Both the position numbers and the translations under genes were made by a program. Below, in pieces: positions 41,741 through 52,914 of a stretch of 64,000 nt of DNA. This DNA is from Branchiostoma lanceolatum (taxonomy: Eukaryota; Chordata; Leptocardii; Amphioxiformes; Branchiostomatidae). How positions within the stretch are numbered: the stretch's first letter is position 1; every line of letters begins with the position of its first letter. The notes under the pieces were generated by a model, which was given only the letters and a program-made list of their open reading frames with translations, did no database searches and was not told the DNA's origin. The DNA lies in contig NC_089722.1 of NCBI RefSeq assembly GCF_035083965.1, positions 41,863,697 to 41,927,696 of the forward strand, written 5' to 3'.

Positions 41741-43375
41741 TGATAATGATAAATAGATAAAGTGACGGTACGCTGGAAACCTTTTTTGGGGGAAGGAGGG
41801 CACCAGTCTAGAATCTAACACATTACGTCATGATTTCAGTAATTCTAATTTTACCATTTCTATCCAACCTTAGTTGGCTATGTTAGAATAATGGATTGTT
41901 CATCTACAACTCACTCAAATACCATGCATAAAACTTGATGAAATAAAACTTAATCATGTTTTGTTTGTTTGTATTGCATACTGAGGGCACTGACTTTTTT
42001 CAACTGCTTTTTGGCGATTTGCTCATTGTAACTTTAGTTGAAATCAACTCGGGACCTGGTACGTCGTAAGTTAATCACGAGAACACAGAGAAGTACATGT
42101 AACCCGCCGTACCCGGCAGTCCAGCTGGACAAATCTGTGGCTTCGGGTCCCGGCCGGGGCTACACCCCCTACGGGCACCGATGCAAATGAGACCGAAGCA
42201 TAAGCTATGTTCAGACCAACCAAAGATGGCAACGTCGTTCGGCAGATAACGCTAGCTAGGAGACGTACATGTAGTGCTGACTGTATACTTTATTTTAAAC
42301 TTAAGCGTCTACAATAGCTGCCTGCTAATATAATTCTAGCCTCACTTACTTCTAATTTATAACTTTAAACTTCTACAGATACAAAATACGTATAATAGAC
42401 ATATATGAATGTTGTCATCGTGCATTATATTTATAACTGCCTACTTGTTCTACACAGATACAAATTTTATTAAGGTTATCTACGACTAAGGATACTCTAA
42501 AATATAAACAAAGAAGAAAATCAAAGCAATCGTGAACTTCTACAAAACATTACTACAATGCAACACAACTACATGTACTCTTCTTACTATAAGAAGTAAC
42601 AGAACTGATTTTCTTCATAACTCATGCACTATTAGTATCTTTACCTGAAGCGAAACTATCCTTGACATATCGTCTAAACTGTTAAAACATACATCTACTA
42701 CTGCTACAAATATGATGAAACCTTTTTCAACAAAATGTTGTCTTAGATGACATAGAAAACTATCTAACTAAGTGTGCCTAACGTTAGGTCTTGTACAAGG
42801 TCAAAAATAATTGATTTCCAGGCCCAGAAATCTCCAAGAAGAGTTTTTCACTACTCCGCACTTTAACATGACCTAGGAATTGTGAACTCTTCGCCCCTTA
42901 GTGGGCTTCATTACTCATCGGTTTCTACTTGTTTTCTTTTCTTGGTCCCAAAACTGACTGAGATACTAGTAATACCCCCATCACAACTCAACCACCTTGA
43001 CAAGATGCAGACAATCTAAACTTAACTTTTAGTGGGGCTAATCTGGTCAACAGTCTTCCACCACAGAGGAAAGTTTCAAGGTGAGCAACCAGTTCGGAAG
43101 GACAATGATGGTTCTGAAGGACATAGCTGGGTCAGAGGCTAAGCATTCCTTGCACGTCTTGAGCCTAAACTTTCATAAAAAATTACAGCATTCCAAAATT
43201 TCCTGAACCCTTCAGCTCAGTGAGTACACATACACGTGTCCCCTCAAAGCTTTCAGCTGAATAAATCGCCTTTTGCCCTTCTAACACTTGTATGGTTTCT
43301 CCCCCCCCCCCCTGAGTTCGTGTGGATTTTCAGATGACCCAGCCGACTGAGCCGCTGGCAAAACGTATCACACTC
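41741..43375. other. Intergenic/3' flank of the 19-finger gene; no gene seen
   Basis: No credible exon is visible. 42045-42210 is a GC-rich island-like repeat ('gggacctggtacgtcg', 'cccggccggggctac') resembling 61725-61830. 43300-43375 holds the remains of a further zinc finger in frame after the stop codon of the gene on the minus strand. A C-run lies at 43302-43312. Confidence 0.5.
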
Positions 43376-45049
43376 TCATTTGTGAGTTTTCGTGTGACTC
43401 TTCAGATTACTCAGCACACTGAACTGCCTGCCGCACTCCTCACACTTGTAGGGTTTCTCCCCTGTGTGAGTCCGCATGTGTTTCTTCAGACTCCCCAGCT
43501 CACTAAACTGCCTGCTGCACTCCTCACACTTATAGGGTTTCTCCCCTGTGTGAGTCCGCATGTGTTTCTTAAGACTCCCCGGCTCACTAAACTGCTTGCT
43601 GCACTCCTCACATCTGTAGGGTTTCTCCCCAGTGTGAGTGCGCATGTGGTTTTTGAGCTTACCTAGCCCACTGAACTGCTTGCTGCACTCCTCACACTTG
43701 TAGGGTTTCTCCCCAGTGTGTGTTCGCATGTGCTTTTTCAGATGACCCAGCTCACTGAACAGCCTGCCGCACTCCTCACACCTGTAGGGTTTCTCTCCAG
43801 TGTGAATTTTCATGTGATTCTTAAGGTGACCTACCCTACTGAACTGCTTGCTGCACTCCTCACACTTGTAGGGTTTCTCTCCAGTATGAGTTCGCATGTG
43901 TTTCTTTAAATTGCCCTGACCACTGAACTGCCTGCTGCACTCCTCACAACTGTAGGGTTTCTCCCCTGTGTGAGTCCGCATGTGAGTCCTCAGATTACCC
44001 AGCTGACTGAACTGCTTGCTGCACTCCTCACACTTGTAGGGCTTCTCCCCTGTGTGAATATGCATGTGGGTCTTCAGATAATGCAGGGTACTTAGTTGCT
44101 TGCTGCACACCTCACACGTGAATGGTTTCTCCCCTGTGTGAGTCCGGCGCATATGTGTCTTCAGATTACTCATTTGACTGAATTGCCTGCTGCACTCCTC
44201 ACACTTGTAGGGTTTCTCCCCTGTGTGAGTTTTCATGTGACCCTTAAGATGAACACGCTGCCTGAACTGCTTGCTGCACTCTTTACATTTATACGGTTTC
44301 TCCCCTGTGTGAGTGCCCATATGAGTCTTAAGAGTACCCAGGCATTTGAACTTACCACCGCACTCCTCACACTTGTATGGTTTCTCACCAGTGTGGGTTC
44401 GCATGTGACTCTTTAGATCACACAGCAGACTGAACTGCTTGCTCCATTCCTCACATCTAAAGGGTTTCTCCCCAGTGTGAGTTCGCATGTGTTTCTTAAG
44501 GTCACCCAGCTGTCTGAACTGTTTGCTGCACTCCTCACATTTGTAGGGTTTCTCCCCTGTGTGAGTGCGCATGTGAATCTGTAGACCACCCAGCGCCCTG
44601 AACTGCCTGTTGCATTCCTCGCATCTGTAGGGTTTCTCCCCGGTGTGAGTCCGCATGTGGCTCTTCAGCTGAGCCAGCACACTGAACTGTCTGCCGCATT
44701 CCTCACACTTGTAGGGTTTCTCACCCGTGTGGGTTCGCATGTGTTTCTTCAGACCACACGGATAACTGAACTGCCTGCTACACACCTCACATCTATGAGG
44801 TTTCTCCCCAGTATGAGATCGCATGTGGGTCTTTAGGTTACTGAGCTGGCTGAACTGCTTGCTGCACTCCTCACACCTGTAGGGCTTTTCTTCCGTGTGA
44901 GCCCGAATGTGCATTTTCAGCTTGCTCGGATGACTGAACTGCTTGCCACACTCCTCACACCTGTAGGGTTTTGCAGTGGTAACCTTGGTAACAGACGCCA
45001 TTTCCGATCCTCCCTTGACGTTTTCAGAACCGCTGCTATTTGTCGCCAT
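43376..45049 (-). CDS. C2H2 zinc-finger protein with 19 tandem fingers
   Basis: I choose the ATG at 45049 (context gccATGG, '[14 protein letters not shown]'), giving 557 aa. An in-frame ATG at 45148 exists but has a poor context and no recognisable sequence. From about residue 24 to the end there are 19 C2H2 fingers of the '[16 protein letters not shown]' type joined by canonical TGEKPY linkers. Finger 7 has the second cysteine replaced by Trp (CEEW) and probably does not bind zinc. Finger 10 has a four-residue gap between its histidines (HMRRTH). No KRAB, SCAN or BTB domain is visible. A poly-finger DNA-binding role in the nucleus is inferred. The finger sequences differ in kind from the two genes at 52.9 and 58.1 kb ('CGYRTAQKS' type), although the upstream modules are related. 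Confidence 0.9.
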   Translation of the reverse strand: MATNSSGSENVKGGSEMASVTKVTTAKPYRCEECGKQFSHPSKLKMHIRAHTEEKPYRCEECSKQFSQLSNLKTHMRSHTGEKPHRCEVCSRQFSYPCGLKKHMRTHTGEKPYKCEECGRQFSVLAQLKSHMRTHTGEKPYRCEECNRQFRALGGLQIHMRTHTGEKPYKCEECSKQFRQLGDLKKHMRTHTGEKPFRCEEWSKQFSLLCDLKSHMRTHTGEKPYKCEECGGKFKCLGTLKTHMGTHTGEKPYKCKECSKQFRQRVHLKGHMKTHTGEKPYKCEECSRQFSQMSNLKTHMRRTHTGEKPFTCEVCSKQLSTLHYLKTHMHIHTGEKPYKCEECSKQFSQLGNLRTHMRTHTGEKPYSCEECSRQFSGQGNLKKHMRTHTGEKPYKCEECSKQFSRVGHLKNHMKIHTGEKPYRCEECGRLFSELGHLKKHMRTHTGEKPYKCEECSKQFSGLGKLKNHMRTHTGEKPYRCEECSKQFSEPGSLKKHMRTHTGEKPYKCEECSRQFSELGSLKKHMRTHTGEKPYKCEECGRQFSVLSNLKSHTKTHK

Positions 45050-45099
45050 GGCGATTACAGCTGTCAGCACGCTCGATGTTCTGTAACACAGAATTAAAC

Positions 45100-45960
45100 C
45101 ATGCTGAATTATGGTGGGCTGTGTACCTAAACAAAAATTCAGGTACAAGTACGGTTAGTGGTGCGTACCTAAACCCTGTTCCGGACCTGTTCCTAACCTT
45201 TAGGTTCAAGTCCAAAAAATAATAAACATCTAGAAACAAGTCCGGACTTAAAAAAAATCTCTCACTTTTACACTCATTTTTGATTTAAACCATCTTAAAG
45301 CCTCCTTAGATCGTGAAATTTGCAAGAAAAATATGAAAACAATACTGTTTTGTGTTTATAACTGAACTTCTGCATTAATTACTGACTGTATATAATTCCG
45401 CATATTATAGTTTTCAAATTGTATGTAAAATATATGCCAATATGCAATTTTACATGAAACAGGAAACAAATATTCGTAGCACACATATTCCATAACTTCA
45501 AGTCCGGACTTTCAAGTCCGAACCTGAACCTAAACCTCTGGACTCGAGTCCGAACCTAAACCTAAACTCGGGTTTAGGTAAACCACTAAGTATGGTACAG
45601 GTACAGCGGTTCAGGTACAGGTCCGGACCTGTACATACAAATGTATACCTAAACAAGTTTGGTCAATTATCTGTAAGTTACTTGTAAACAGGCATCCAAC
45701 TGTCTTTTTTTCCATCTCTGTATGAGTATTTATGTATTTGAGTCTCCAAAAAAGTCTATATGCAAGTTCTCTTCATTTTCAACTGTGAGGTTATCAACAC
45801 CTCTGTCAAGCGATTTACGTACCTCCAGTCAAAAATTGCTGTCCACTAGGTTTTAGTTTGTCTAGGTACATGTACAGGTACAGTAGGTGGTCAGGTCCGG
45901 ACCTGTATCGAAACAATTTTACAGGTATAAGGTTTAGCTACACATGCAGCTCTAGCTGAA
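45100..45960. repeat. Sloppy repeats rich in 'aggtacaggtccggacctg'
   Basis: 'ggtacaggt', 'tccggacctg', 'cctaaaccta' and their complements recur irregularly at 45130-45240, 45500-45650 and 45870-45930. TCCGGA palindromes are frequent. No gene is visible. Confidence 0.6.
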
Positions 45961-46204
45961 TATCAATGTTGTTTGCGTATTCGGTCAAGTTCATAATCTA
46001 CCCCACAATAGCTGCTTGTGGATAATATTATTACAACTCATCAATATTGGTTAGTTTTGCAGTTGGGAAAGAAACAAATAAACAATGACCCATATACAAA
46101 TAGAATGACACAAAGCACAAACAAAAAATAATAATTTTTGTTGAAGTTCCGAGTTGGAGTCGGCTTGTAAGATAATCGTCTCTGACAAGACTAACCACGC
46201 CAGC

Positions 46205-46440
46205 TATAGGGAGAATATTTGCCAGTGAAGTTTGGCCACCAGAGGGTTTCCTCGCAGGCGCAAGGGAAATATTACCTTTACCGCAGACTGACAGTAATGC
46301 AAATTATTCCCTTTTTTGTCGAATTCTACGATCCGTACCCCCGTAGGAAAGCCTGAACAATAACCGCTAAATAAGCAATTCAGTTCGACGCTAGATTCTG
46401 GTCCTAACAACACAAACAACACAATGACAACCACACAAGT
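46205..46440 (-). repeat. Zinc-finger upstream block 'GVRIVEFDKKG' (copy with inverted partner at 50.6 kb)
   Basis: On the minus strand this matches 50600-50790: 'tggatcgtagaattcg', 'caaaaaagg', 'ccctctggtggccaaacttc' + 'actg' are shared. A frame reads 'GV(R/W)IVEF(D/G)KKG' in both, followed by a GTAA(A/G)G donor-like site. It could be an exon or part of a transposed module. Not assigned. Confidence 0.5.
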
Positions 46441-47229
46441 CTATAGAAGTACAAATATGAACATCCAGATAATCCCTATCATAGCATTTATTTATTTATT
46501 GTCAAATGCTACAATACATAACAGACATCACGCCGACTCTCGTAGCTGATACATGTATTGGACAGTCGACATTTATGGACAGACAGATACATAATGCATG
46601 CGGCCTTACTACATATAAATCTTGGACATGCGTAGTGTACTTTTAGTTTATAAGGGGATTACTTACTAACACATAAACACGGTCGTTCTTACTAGATTCC
46701 TTGCCTCTGACAAGACTAACCACGCCGGCTGTATTCCAGACTCACAACTGACCCCTAGCCTGTCTTGCTCGAGTTACTCGCCCGGTTTTATCATGGCCCA
46801 GCTAATCACTGAAAATCAGTTCACAAGATTCTTTCTATCTTCTAGAACCCGTACTGCGAGTTGCCACACCCAAGTGCAAAGTGCACTGTTACAGACAGCC
46901 CATTGTTTTGCATATCACGAACGGCAGACAGCATGACACTCCTAATTATGTGTTTCGAGATCAAAGCAGGATGACACTCCTAAGTGTTAACGACGACAGT
47001 GGGATTTAAAGATCAAAGCGTACCCAAACACATACATAATAATAACAAGGCACAAACAGCCAGTACCATACATAATCTATACGGTGCGAACAACAGTTAT
47101 ACATGACACTACTCGAGGTACGCCATTGTTACATCTACAGTTTATCTATACAATACACCTGTTCAAAGTACACTTTTGTTACATAGATTCGTACAAGGTG
47201 TGGCAAACAATAAAACGCAGCGGACTGTC

Positions 47230-47440
47230 CCCCATGCCACCGTAATCTAAAACACAGTTAGTGAAGCGTCCCTGACCCCTTTCCATCTAAAACACAGTTA
47301 GTGAACCGTCCCCTAACTCCCTCATTTTCACGCGAACAAGCCGTGATGGAAACCCGTCGAGAGGGCCGGAAGTTCAGGGGACGAGGCGAACTTAGGGGTT
47401 TGGAGTATACTACTTTCTTAAGGTTTACATCTAACACCGC
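47230..47440 (-). repeat. Zinc-finger upstream module A, proximal block
   Basis: Its reverse complement matches 52200-52460 and 56930-57150: 'ggggacggttcactaactgt', 'cgcctcgtcc', 'ctccaaacccctaag'. It carries a local duplication ('aaaacacagttagtgaa' twice at 47248-47305). Confidence 0.7.
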
Positions 47441-47639
47441 CGGGCCTCAAGTTCTTTACATGTTAGTCATTAATAATGAATATTAAAAACTAAATGCTAT
47501 CTTTCCCACAACATATCAGTGTTTCGTGCTACCTTAAGTTTTACCTATGTAAAATAATACAGCAATCCTCTTTATGACCCTTCCTACCGTCACGAATACA
47601 CAGTAACACACATTGTCTTTGTTCAGACTGAACTACGAT

Positions 47640-48230
47640 TTAGCAAGGAGGCTTGGGTTTAGCCAGCTTTAAGCATAAAAATATAATGTAACTAAAATGT
47701 ATTGATGTTGTTCTAGATCAACTTTGTGCACAGAAACACGGATTTTTCTCTTCAAATGCACAAAACATCGCAAGTTTAACTGTTGATTACGAAGTAAATA
47801 GGTCATAGACGATTCTGTGAAAACTAAGAGAAGACTACCTTGTATCAGCTGTCCGTGCGGCCTGCAGTTAACCTCGATTTCAGTCACGTCTGACACAAAA
47901 ACTACGGGCTGACGTCTGACAAAATCCCGCCAAACGATGTTCCCGTGTTCGGCACAGTTCCACAACGGGACCGTCTCAACGGACTGGACCGACGTCGCGA
48001 CACAAACGCTCCGGGCAGTTGGAATGTGGGTTTACGGAAAGGGCCCGGCTGTCTACCTGACCTGTCTAGCCGGTATCAGGGCAGGCTTCACAGCGGACTG
48101 TACCGAAAAAAACGCTCCGGGCAGTTGGAATGCAGACGGGTGTCATTTCCGAACGGGACACTCAAGGAGAGTCTGCATGGGTGCCCTGAAAACGCTTTCC
48201 GATAGATTTAGACGAACCCCGTAATTTTTT
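47640..48230 (-). repeat. Zinc-finger upstream module A, GC repeats and conserved exon
   Basis: On the minus strand the order is GC-rich units ('ctgcccggagcg'), then the conserved exon-like segment encoding 'NCAEHGNIVWRDFVRR' in one frame, then 'gagctgatacaa'-like sequence at a donor site. Here the donor is degraded to GTAGTC, unlike modules B and C, where it is GTAAGTC. It lies about 2.6 kb upstream of the 19-finger gene, in the same orientation. Confidence 0.7.
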
Positions 48231-48237
48231 TCACCAA

Positions 48238-48485
48238 TTACCTAGCTCATCTAGGGCTAGGGACGTCCCTCGGATAGGATGTTAAATGGAGGTGCCGTAT
48301 TTGGGGAGAGTCATACCCCGCGCACGTAAAAGAACCCACCACACCTTTCGAAAAAGAGTAGGGGCATGCCCCGGTGTGCGATGGTCAAAAAACCTACAGT
48401 CGGCCGCACATGGGTTCGCCCTTAGTAATAGCCTCTGGCTAGTTGGGTAGCCCTGGCAACATGCCGAACCAATACATAAATAAAA
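48238..48485 (+). mobile_element. SINE-like retroposon, second full copy
   Basis: It matches 31085-31335 over its whole length ('gtccctcggataggatg', 'aaagaacccaccacacc', 'gtaatagcctctggctagtt') and ends 'accaatacataaataaaata'. It separates module A from the sequence at 48.5 kb. Confidence 0.8.
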
Positions 48486-48494
48486 TAAAATTAT

Positions 48495-48716
48495 GTCCTT
48501 GGCTAGGAGAAACCGTTTTGCAGTAGAAAAATCAAAACATGCGCACCGGCATTTTGTGTCTTCCACTCGGGCAGCTTCGGGCATTAGGACGCCGTCCACC
48601 GCAACAAAATCACACTCATCAATTGTTTTGTTTGGTATTGTCATGCTTGAAAACAATTGATGTCGGCACCTTTCGCATATGTTGATCTCATTATAAACTC
48701 GTTTTTCAAGATTCAA
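48495..48716 (-). other. Unassigned open segment, possible coding relic
   Basis: The minus-strand frame begins 'MNLEKRVYNEINICERCRHQ' and continues with a cysteine-containing segment 'VEDTKCRCACFDFSTAKRF'. It runs straight into the SINE, so any coding sequence is broken there. I recognise no domain, and it may be chance. Confidence 0.2.
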
Positions 48717-49089
48717 GTCGGTCTTACGAAGTTCGTTACAAGCGTCATTCTGTCATAATTTTTCTACAAACCATATAACAATTGTGCATGGCGAACGTGG
48801 AGAGAGCACAACTGAAAGCCACAAAAGGATTTGAATCAACGAAGGGCCAGCTATCGAACTAATTTCACGACTGCAATTACAAATTGTACACCTATAGCAT
48901 TTGCATCCAAAACTCCCTCGAATGAAATGCAGACGCAATGAAAATAAAAATTTAATTCATGTTGGAATGAAGAAAATTTCATACAACAAATTCGAAAGCT
49001 ATGTTCCACTGATTAGCTTGTATCCAACGCCATCAATCAATCAATCAAATGGTTTTTTATTATCAACATCATAATTTTTCTGCAAAAGT

Positions 49090-49745
49090 CCGGTGACGAC
49101 AAACAGGAAACTGGTGCCCCCTCCTGTGTGCCCCGCAAGGACCTGACACCCGTCTAGACGTCTGCAGTCCAACTGCCCGGAGCGTTTGTGTCGGTCCAGT
49201 CCGTTGAGGCGGTCCCGTTGTGGAACCTTACGTGTTAGCCAGCCCGGCTAGACACCCCAGGTAGACAGCCCGGCCTTTTCCGTAAACCCACATTCCAACT
49301 GCCCGGAGCATTTGTGTCGGTCCAGTCCGTTGAGGCGATCCCGTTATCAAACCGTACGTGATATCCAGCCCGGCTAGACAGCTTATGTAGTCAGCCCGGC
49401 CCTTTCCGTTAACCCACATTCCAAACCGCCCGGAGCATTTGTGTCGGTCCTGTCGGCTGAGGCGGTCCCGTTGTTGAACACGGGAACATCGTTTGGCGGG
49501 CTTTTGTCAGACGTCAGCCCGTTAAGTTTTTGTGCCAGACGTGACTGAAATCGAGGTAAACTGCAGGCCGCACGGAGAGCTGATACAATGTAAGTCTTCC
49601 CTGAGTTTTCACAGAATCGTCTGTGACCTATTTACTTCGTACTTGCGTGACGATTCCCGTGTTTTTTGTGCCTTTTAAAGCAAAGAATCCGTGTTTCCGC
49701 CCCACAACGTTGATCTAGAACAATAGAGATACATTCAACGTCATT
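49090..49745 (+). repeat. Zinc-finger upstream module B, GC repeats and conserved non-coding exon
   Basis: Three GC-rich units of about 126 bp start at 49166, 49291 and 49417 ('ccaactgcccggagc', 'gtccagtccgttgaggcg', 'cagcccggc'). The conserved exon-like segment follows ('gggaacatcgtttggcggg' to 'gagctgatacaat') with a GTAAGTC donor at 49590. Joined to the acceptor at 52907 it would be a 5' untranslated exon of the 12-finger gene, since its open frame does not continue in the zinc-finger frame. Confidence 0.65.
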
Positions 49746-50340
49746 ATGTTTAGCCATAAGTATGGCTAAACATATTGTTTTCTCTCATGTTTCTTCTTCT
49801 TCTTCTTCTTCTTCTTCTTCTCCTGTCAAATCTTCAAATCGATTCATCTCTGTCATTTTTTGACCAAATGACCTGAAATTTGGTACAGAGGTAATGTAGG
49901 CAAAAACCAATGTGCGTTCTTTTCCTTGTTTTGATATTGACCTTGAAAGTGATTTTATCGAGGTTTTTAAGCTATTTTTAGCATATCTTGGCCTCCTGCG
50001 CCCTGGTATTTCAACCGAATGACCTGAAATTTGCTGTATATGTGGCTTAAACAAATATTTAAAGGACTACATTCCCATTTTTGGCATACATATATTCAAA
50101 ACGATTTATTTTGGGCTTTCTTGACAATATTTGCCACTTCTGTCACTTTCAATACTACATATGACCTAAAGGTCGTTGACCCCGAGTGCCTTGCACCTGG
50201 CCAAGCTAGAAGTTTGCTTACGAGGAGGAAAGACCGGACATAAACATTTAACGTGATTATCGGGAAAACACCATGTTCCCTTAAACTCAGTGGTTAAATT
50301 GCAGTTTAGGAAATTTTATAACAGAAAACAAGTTAAATCA
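49746..50340. other. Intergenic insertion between module B blocks
   Basis: This holds a (TTC)n tract at 49793-49820 and a dispersed-repeat-like 'tgacctgaaatttggtac' motif, repeated near 50020 as 'tgacctgaaatttgctg'. No exon is recognised. 'agtatggctaaaca' occurs at both 49757 and 51953, bracketing the 2.2 kb that module C lacks. Confidence 0.5.
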
Positions 50341-51940
50341 ATGATTTTGTGAATGTTTATTCTAGCATTAGTTATTCCAGATATTTTCAAACTCCAAATT
50401 CTTCAACACAACACGGGAGATCGTTTCTCCTCAGACTGGCGCGACACTCCTGTCAAAATTGATTGATGATCTCTCTCTGCCGCCGACTTCATACATTTGG
50501 TCCGGCACGTTGTCGCAGTGGTGCGTCGCCGCTACGCGATCGAAAGCACGCCGCTGTCTGTCTCGGACCAACACGCGTCTCCCGTGATGTGTAGCGTCCA
50601 CCACCAGGCCTTCCTACATGTCCTACGTACGGGCGTATGGATCGTAGAATTCGGCAAAAAAGGAATGATTAGGCCAGTAGAGTCAGTCCCCGGTAAGGTC
50701 AATGATTCGCCCCTTTGCGCTAGCTTGTAACGTTAAATGAATGTACCCTCTGGTGGCCAAACTTCACTGACAAACTTTCTCCCTATTATCATCATGAGCT
50801 TGCGTTAGTCTGGTACTAGTGACTATTATGTGCCGGGAATGTTTATCTATCGCACGCCTTGGAAGGAAGTTCAGCCATGATAAATGGTCGGCCGTTGCGA
50901 AAATTTGGAATCCCATGCTGTTGATTTTCGTGATTGAATCTGTAAGAAAATATATTTTCATGTCGTTCATGTTTTTGGGACGGACGCCGGGACGGGGTGA
51001 ATTTTTTCTATCATTTTCGTCCCGTTAGTAATGCAAATCGAATCGTGTTGCACAAGAGGCAAAACACTAAAACGTGGGTCTTGTGGAGTGTTTTGGAGCG
51101 GGAAAATGCCGGATATTAGCGGTGCCGAACAGTGTACATCGTCGCGCGCGGGTGACGCTCCGTCAAAACAAATCCGCTGGTGGTCTAGCGCGGCCACCGA
51201 AAATAGGCAGAAACACACAGGAGGACTTAGCACCTTCGTTTATGAGGGCAATTGTGAAAATCTTTTGTTACAAATTGTTCGAACATTGATACATTTGGAT
51301 AGATGGTTTGAAACTGTTCTAAATAAAGAGATTTTTGTGTAGTTACGTTCGAAATGTTTCCAACGTATGTGAAATAAGTTCAAACATGTTATAAGTTTCA
51401 ATGCTAATTGTTTGAACACTTTAGAACTATTGTGACTTAGACATTCTTTTAATCAAAATAGTTCAAACATATTACAAATATTATACTAAAACCCTCTCGG
51501 TGACTTTGAATTGACTCAAATATGTTGTTTTTGGTCATTTCCTTCGTCTCCTGTCAAATCTTCATATGTATACTATGGAAAACTTCATTCTTCCCTGGGG
51601 TTGATCTTTTTTAATTCAATTTTGAACTGGGTTGATTATGCGCAAGAGTGTAATTTCAGCGGATATTTTTCGACTGGTTTACATGGAAATGGCACGGAAT
51701 ATCCCATTCTTGCAAGGGGAGGATTCTTTAATTATTTTTCAATTTTGAGCTGGAATGATTATGAAAAAGTCCATTTTTTAGCAGAAGTGTATTTGTTAAT
51801 CAATAAGTGGATATGGTTGTGGACTGGTCCATATTGTGTTGAGGTGCTACTGGAAGACTCAATTTTGGACTGGGGTGATTCATTTTTTTAGTGCAAGTAT
51901 TTTAGAATGGTCCATTGTTATTTTGGGAGAGTCCATTTTT
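50341..51940. other. Continuation of the insertion, with the second 'GVWIVEFGKKG' block at 50600-50790
   Basis: 50600-50790 is the inverted partner of 46205-46440. 51040-51300 is relatively GC-rich and holds a 103-codon open frame with no recognisable domain. 51350-51940 is AT-rich with 'gttcaaaca' and 'aattttga(a/g)ctggg' repeated several times. No gene is called. Confidence 0.4.
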
Positions 51941-51979
51941 TGCATGGCGAGGAGTATGGCTAAACATGCTGTATTTGCT

Positions 51980-52460
51980 CGCAAATGTTGCCTTTCTAGT
52001 TCTGTTTACGTTACTTTATACTAAAAGATTGTGATACCATAGTTCATAGACGATGTGTGTCCTCGAGTAAAAACGGATGGGTCGTAAGGGGGTTACTGCA
52101 TTTTCTCACATAAGTCAAATTTCAGAAAACCAGAAACAGTGTGATGTGTTTAAGATTAGACAGAACTGGGTTTGAATCTTAAACATGGATGAGTTACCTG
52201 TAAAAGGCCTGTGGGTAGTGTTAGATGCAAATGTTTTTATATACTCCAAACCTCTAAGTTCGCCTCGTCCTACGTACCTCCGTCTGGTTGCCATCATGGT
52301 TTAATCTCCAAGATCAACGCCGGGCGCGAAAATCGTAGTATGCTAGCCAGAGAAGGTCCAGTCAGACCAGAGACGGTCGGGTATGAGGGGGTCAGGGGAC
52401 GGTTCACTAACTGTGTTTTGGATATTAGGGAGGGTCCCGTAAATGTGTTGATAAAGTTAC
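51980..52460 (+). repeat. Zinc-finger upstream module B, proximal block
   Basis: It aligns with 56215-57150 once the 56.3 kb MITE is removed: 'atagacgatgtgtgt', 'ctgcattttctcaca', 'aaatttcagaaaac', 'gttgccatcatggttt', 'ggggacggttcactaactgt'. It lies about 450 bp upstream of the 12-finger gene. Confidence 0.75.
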
Positions 52461-52604
52461 TGTGTTTTATGCGTGTTTTTGCAACATTTACTTAACTATT
52501 TAGTACGTCTATGTAATGAGGTTATAATCTACGTAAAGTTAAGTGTTGTAGCTTCCTATTTACATTGTTATAGCTCGTTTTTGTTCTGTCCATTGTAATG
52601 TATT

Positions 52605-52762
52605 GTCTTTGTCGGCAGAGCTAGTCCTTTGTAATAGCCTCGGGCTAGTTGGGAAGCCCTGGGTGTGTGTCCAAAACAGCCAAACCAATGAATGAATGAA
52701 TGAATGAATGAATGAATGAATGAATGAATGAATGAATGAATGAATGAATGAATGAATGAAGG
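52605..52762 (+). repeat. SINE tail with expanded (AATG)n
   Basis: 'gtaatagcctcgggctagtt' + 'gggaagccctgg' and 'aaccaatgaatgaatg' match the 3' end of the 31 and 48 kb SINEs. The terminal tetranucleotide has grown to about 75 bp. Confidence 0.8.
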
Positions 52763-52914
52763 GCTTCCTAATTATGCCTGCCAGGCACTATGAAAATGAT
52801 AGGTCATAGCGTTGTAATGTGGAAAAAAATGTACATCCCTGAACTTGTTAACATTACCTTTCACGTAAAGACTTAACACCTTCATCACATTTGTTTTCCT
52901 AAAATAGTACCAAG

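Noticed and set aside
43322-45097. Plus-strand frames with repeated '[13 protein letters not shown]'
   Set aside because: They are the antisense reading of the C2H2 finger array.
47669-47965. Coding exon reading 'WNCAEHGNIVWRDFVRR', also in modules B and C
   Set aside because: Conserved among copies, but in modules B and C joining it to the zinc-finger acceptor is out of frame, and DNA conservation alone explains the shared frame; treated as a non-coding exon.
51031-51342. 103-codon frame including 'MPDISGAEQCTSSRAGDAPS'
   Set aside because: No recognisable domain, no splice structure and no homologous copy in module C; not enough to call a gene.
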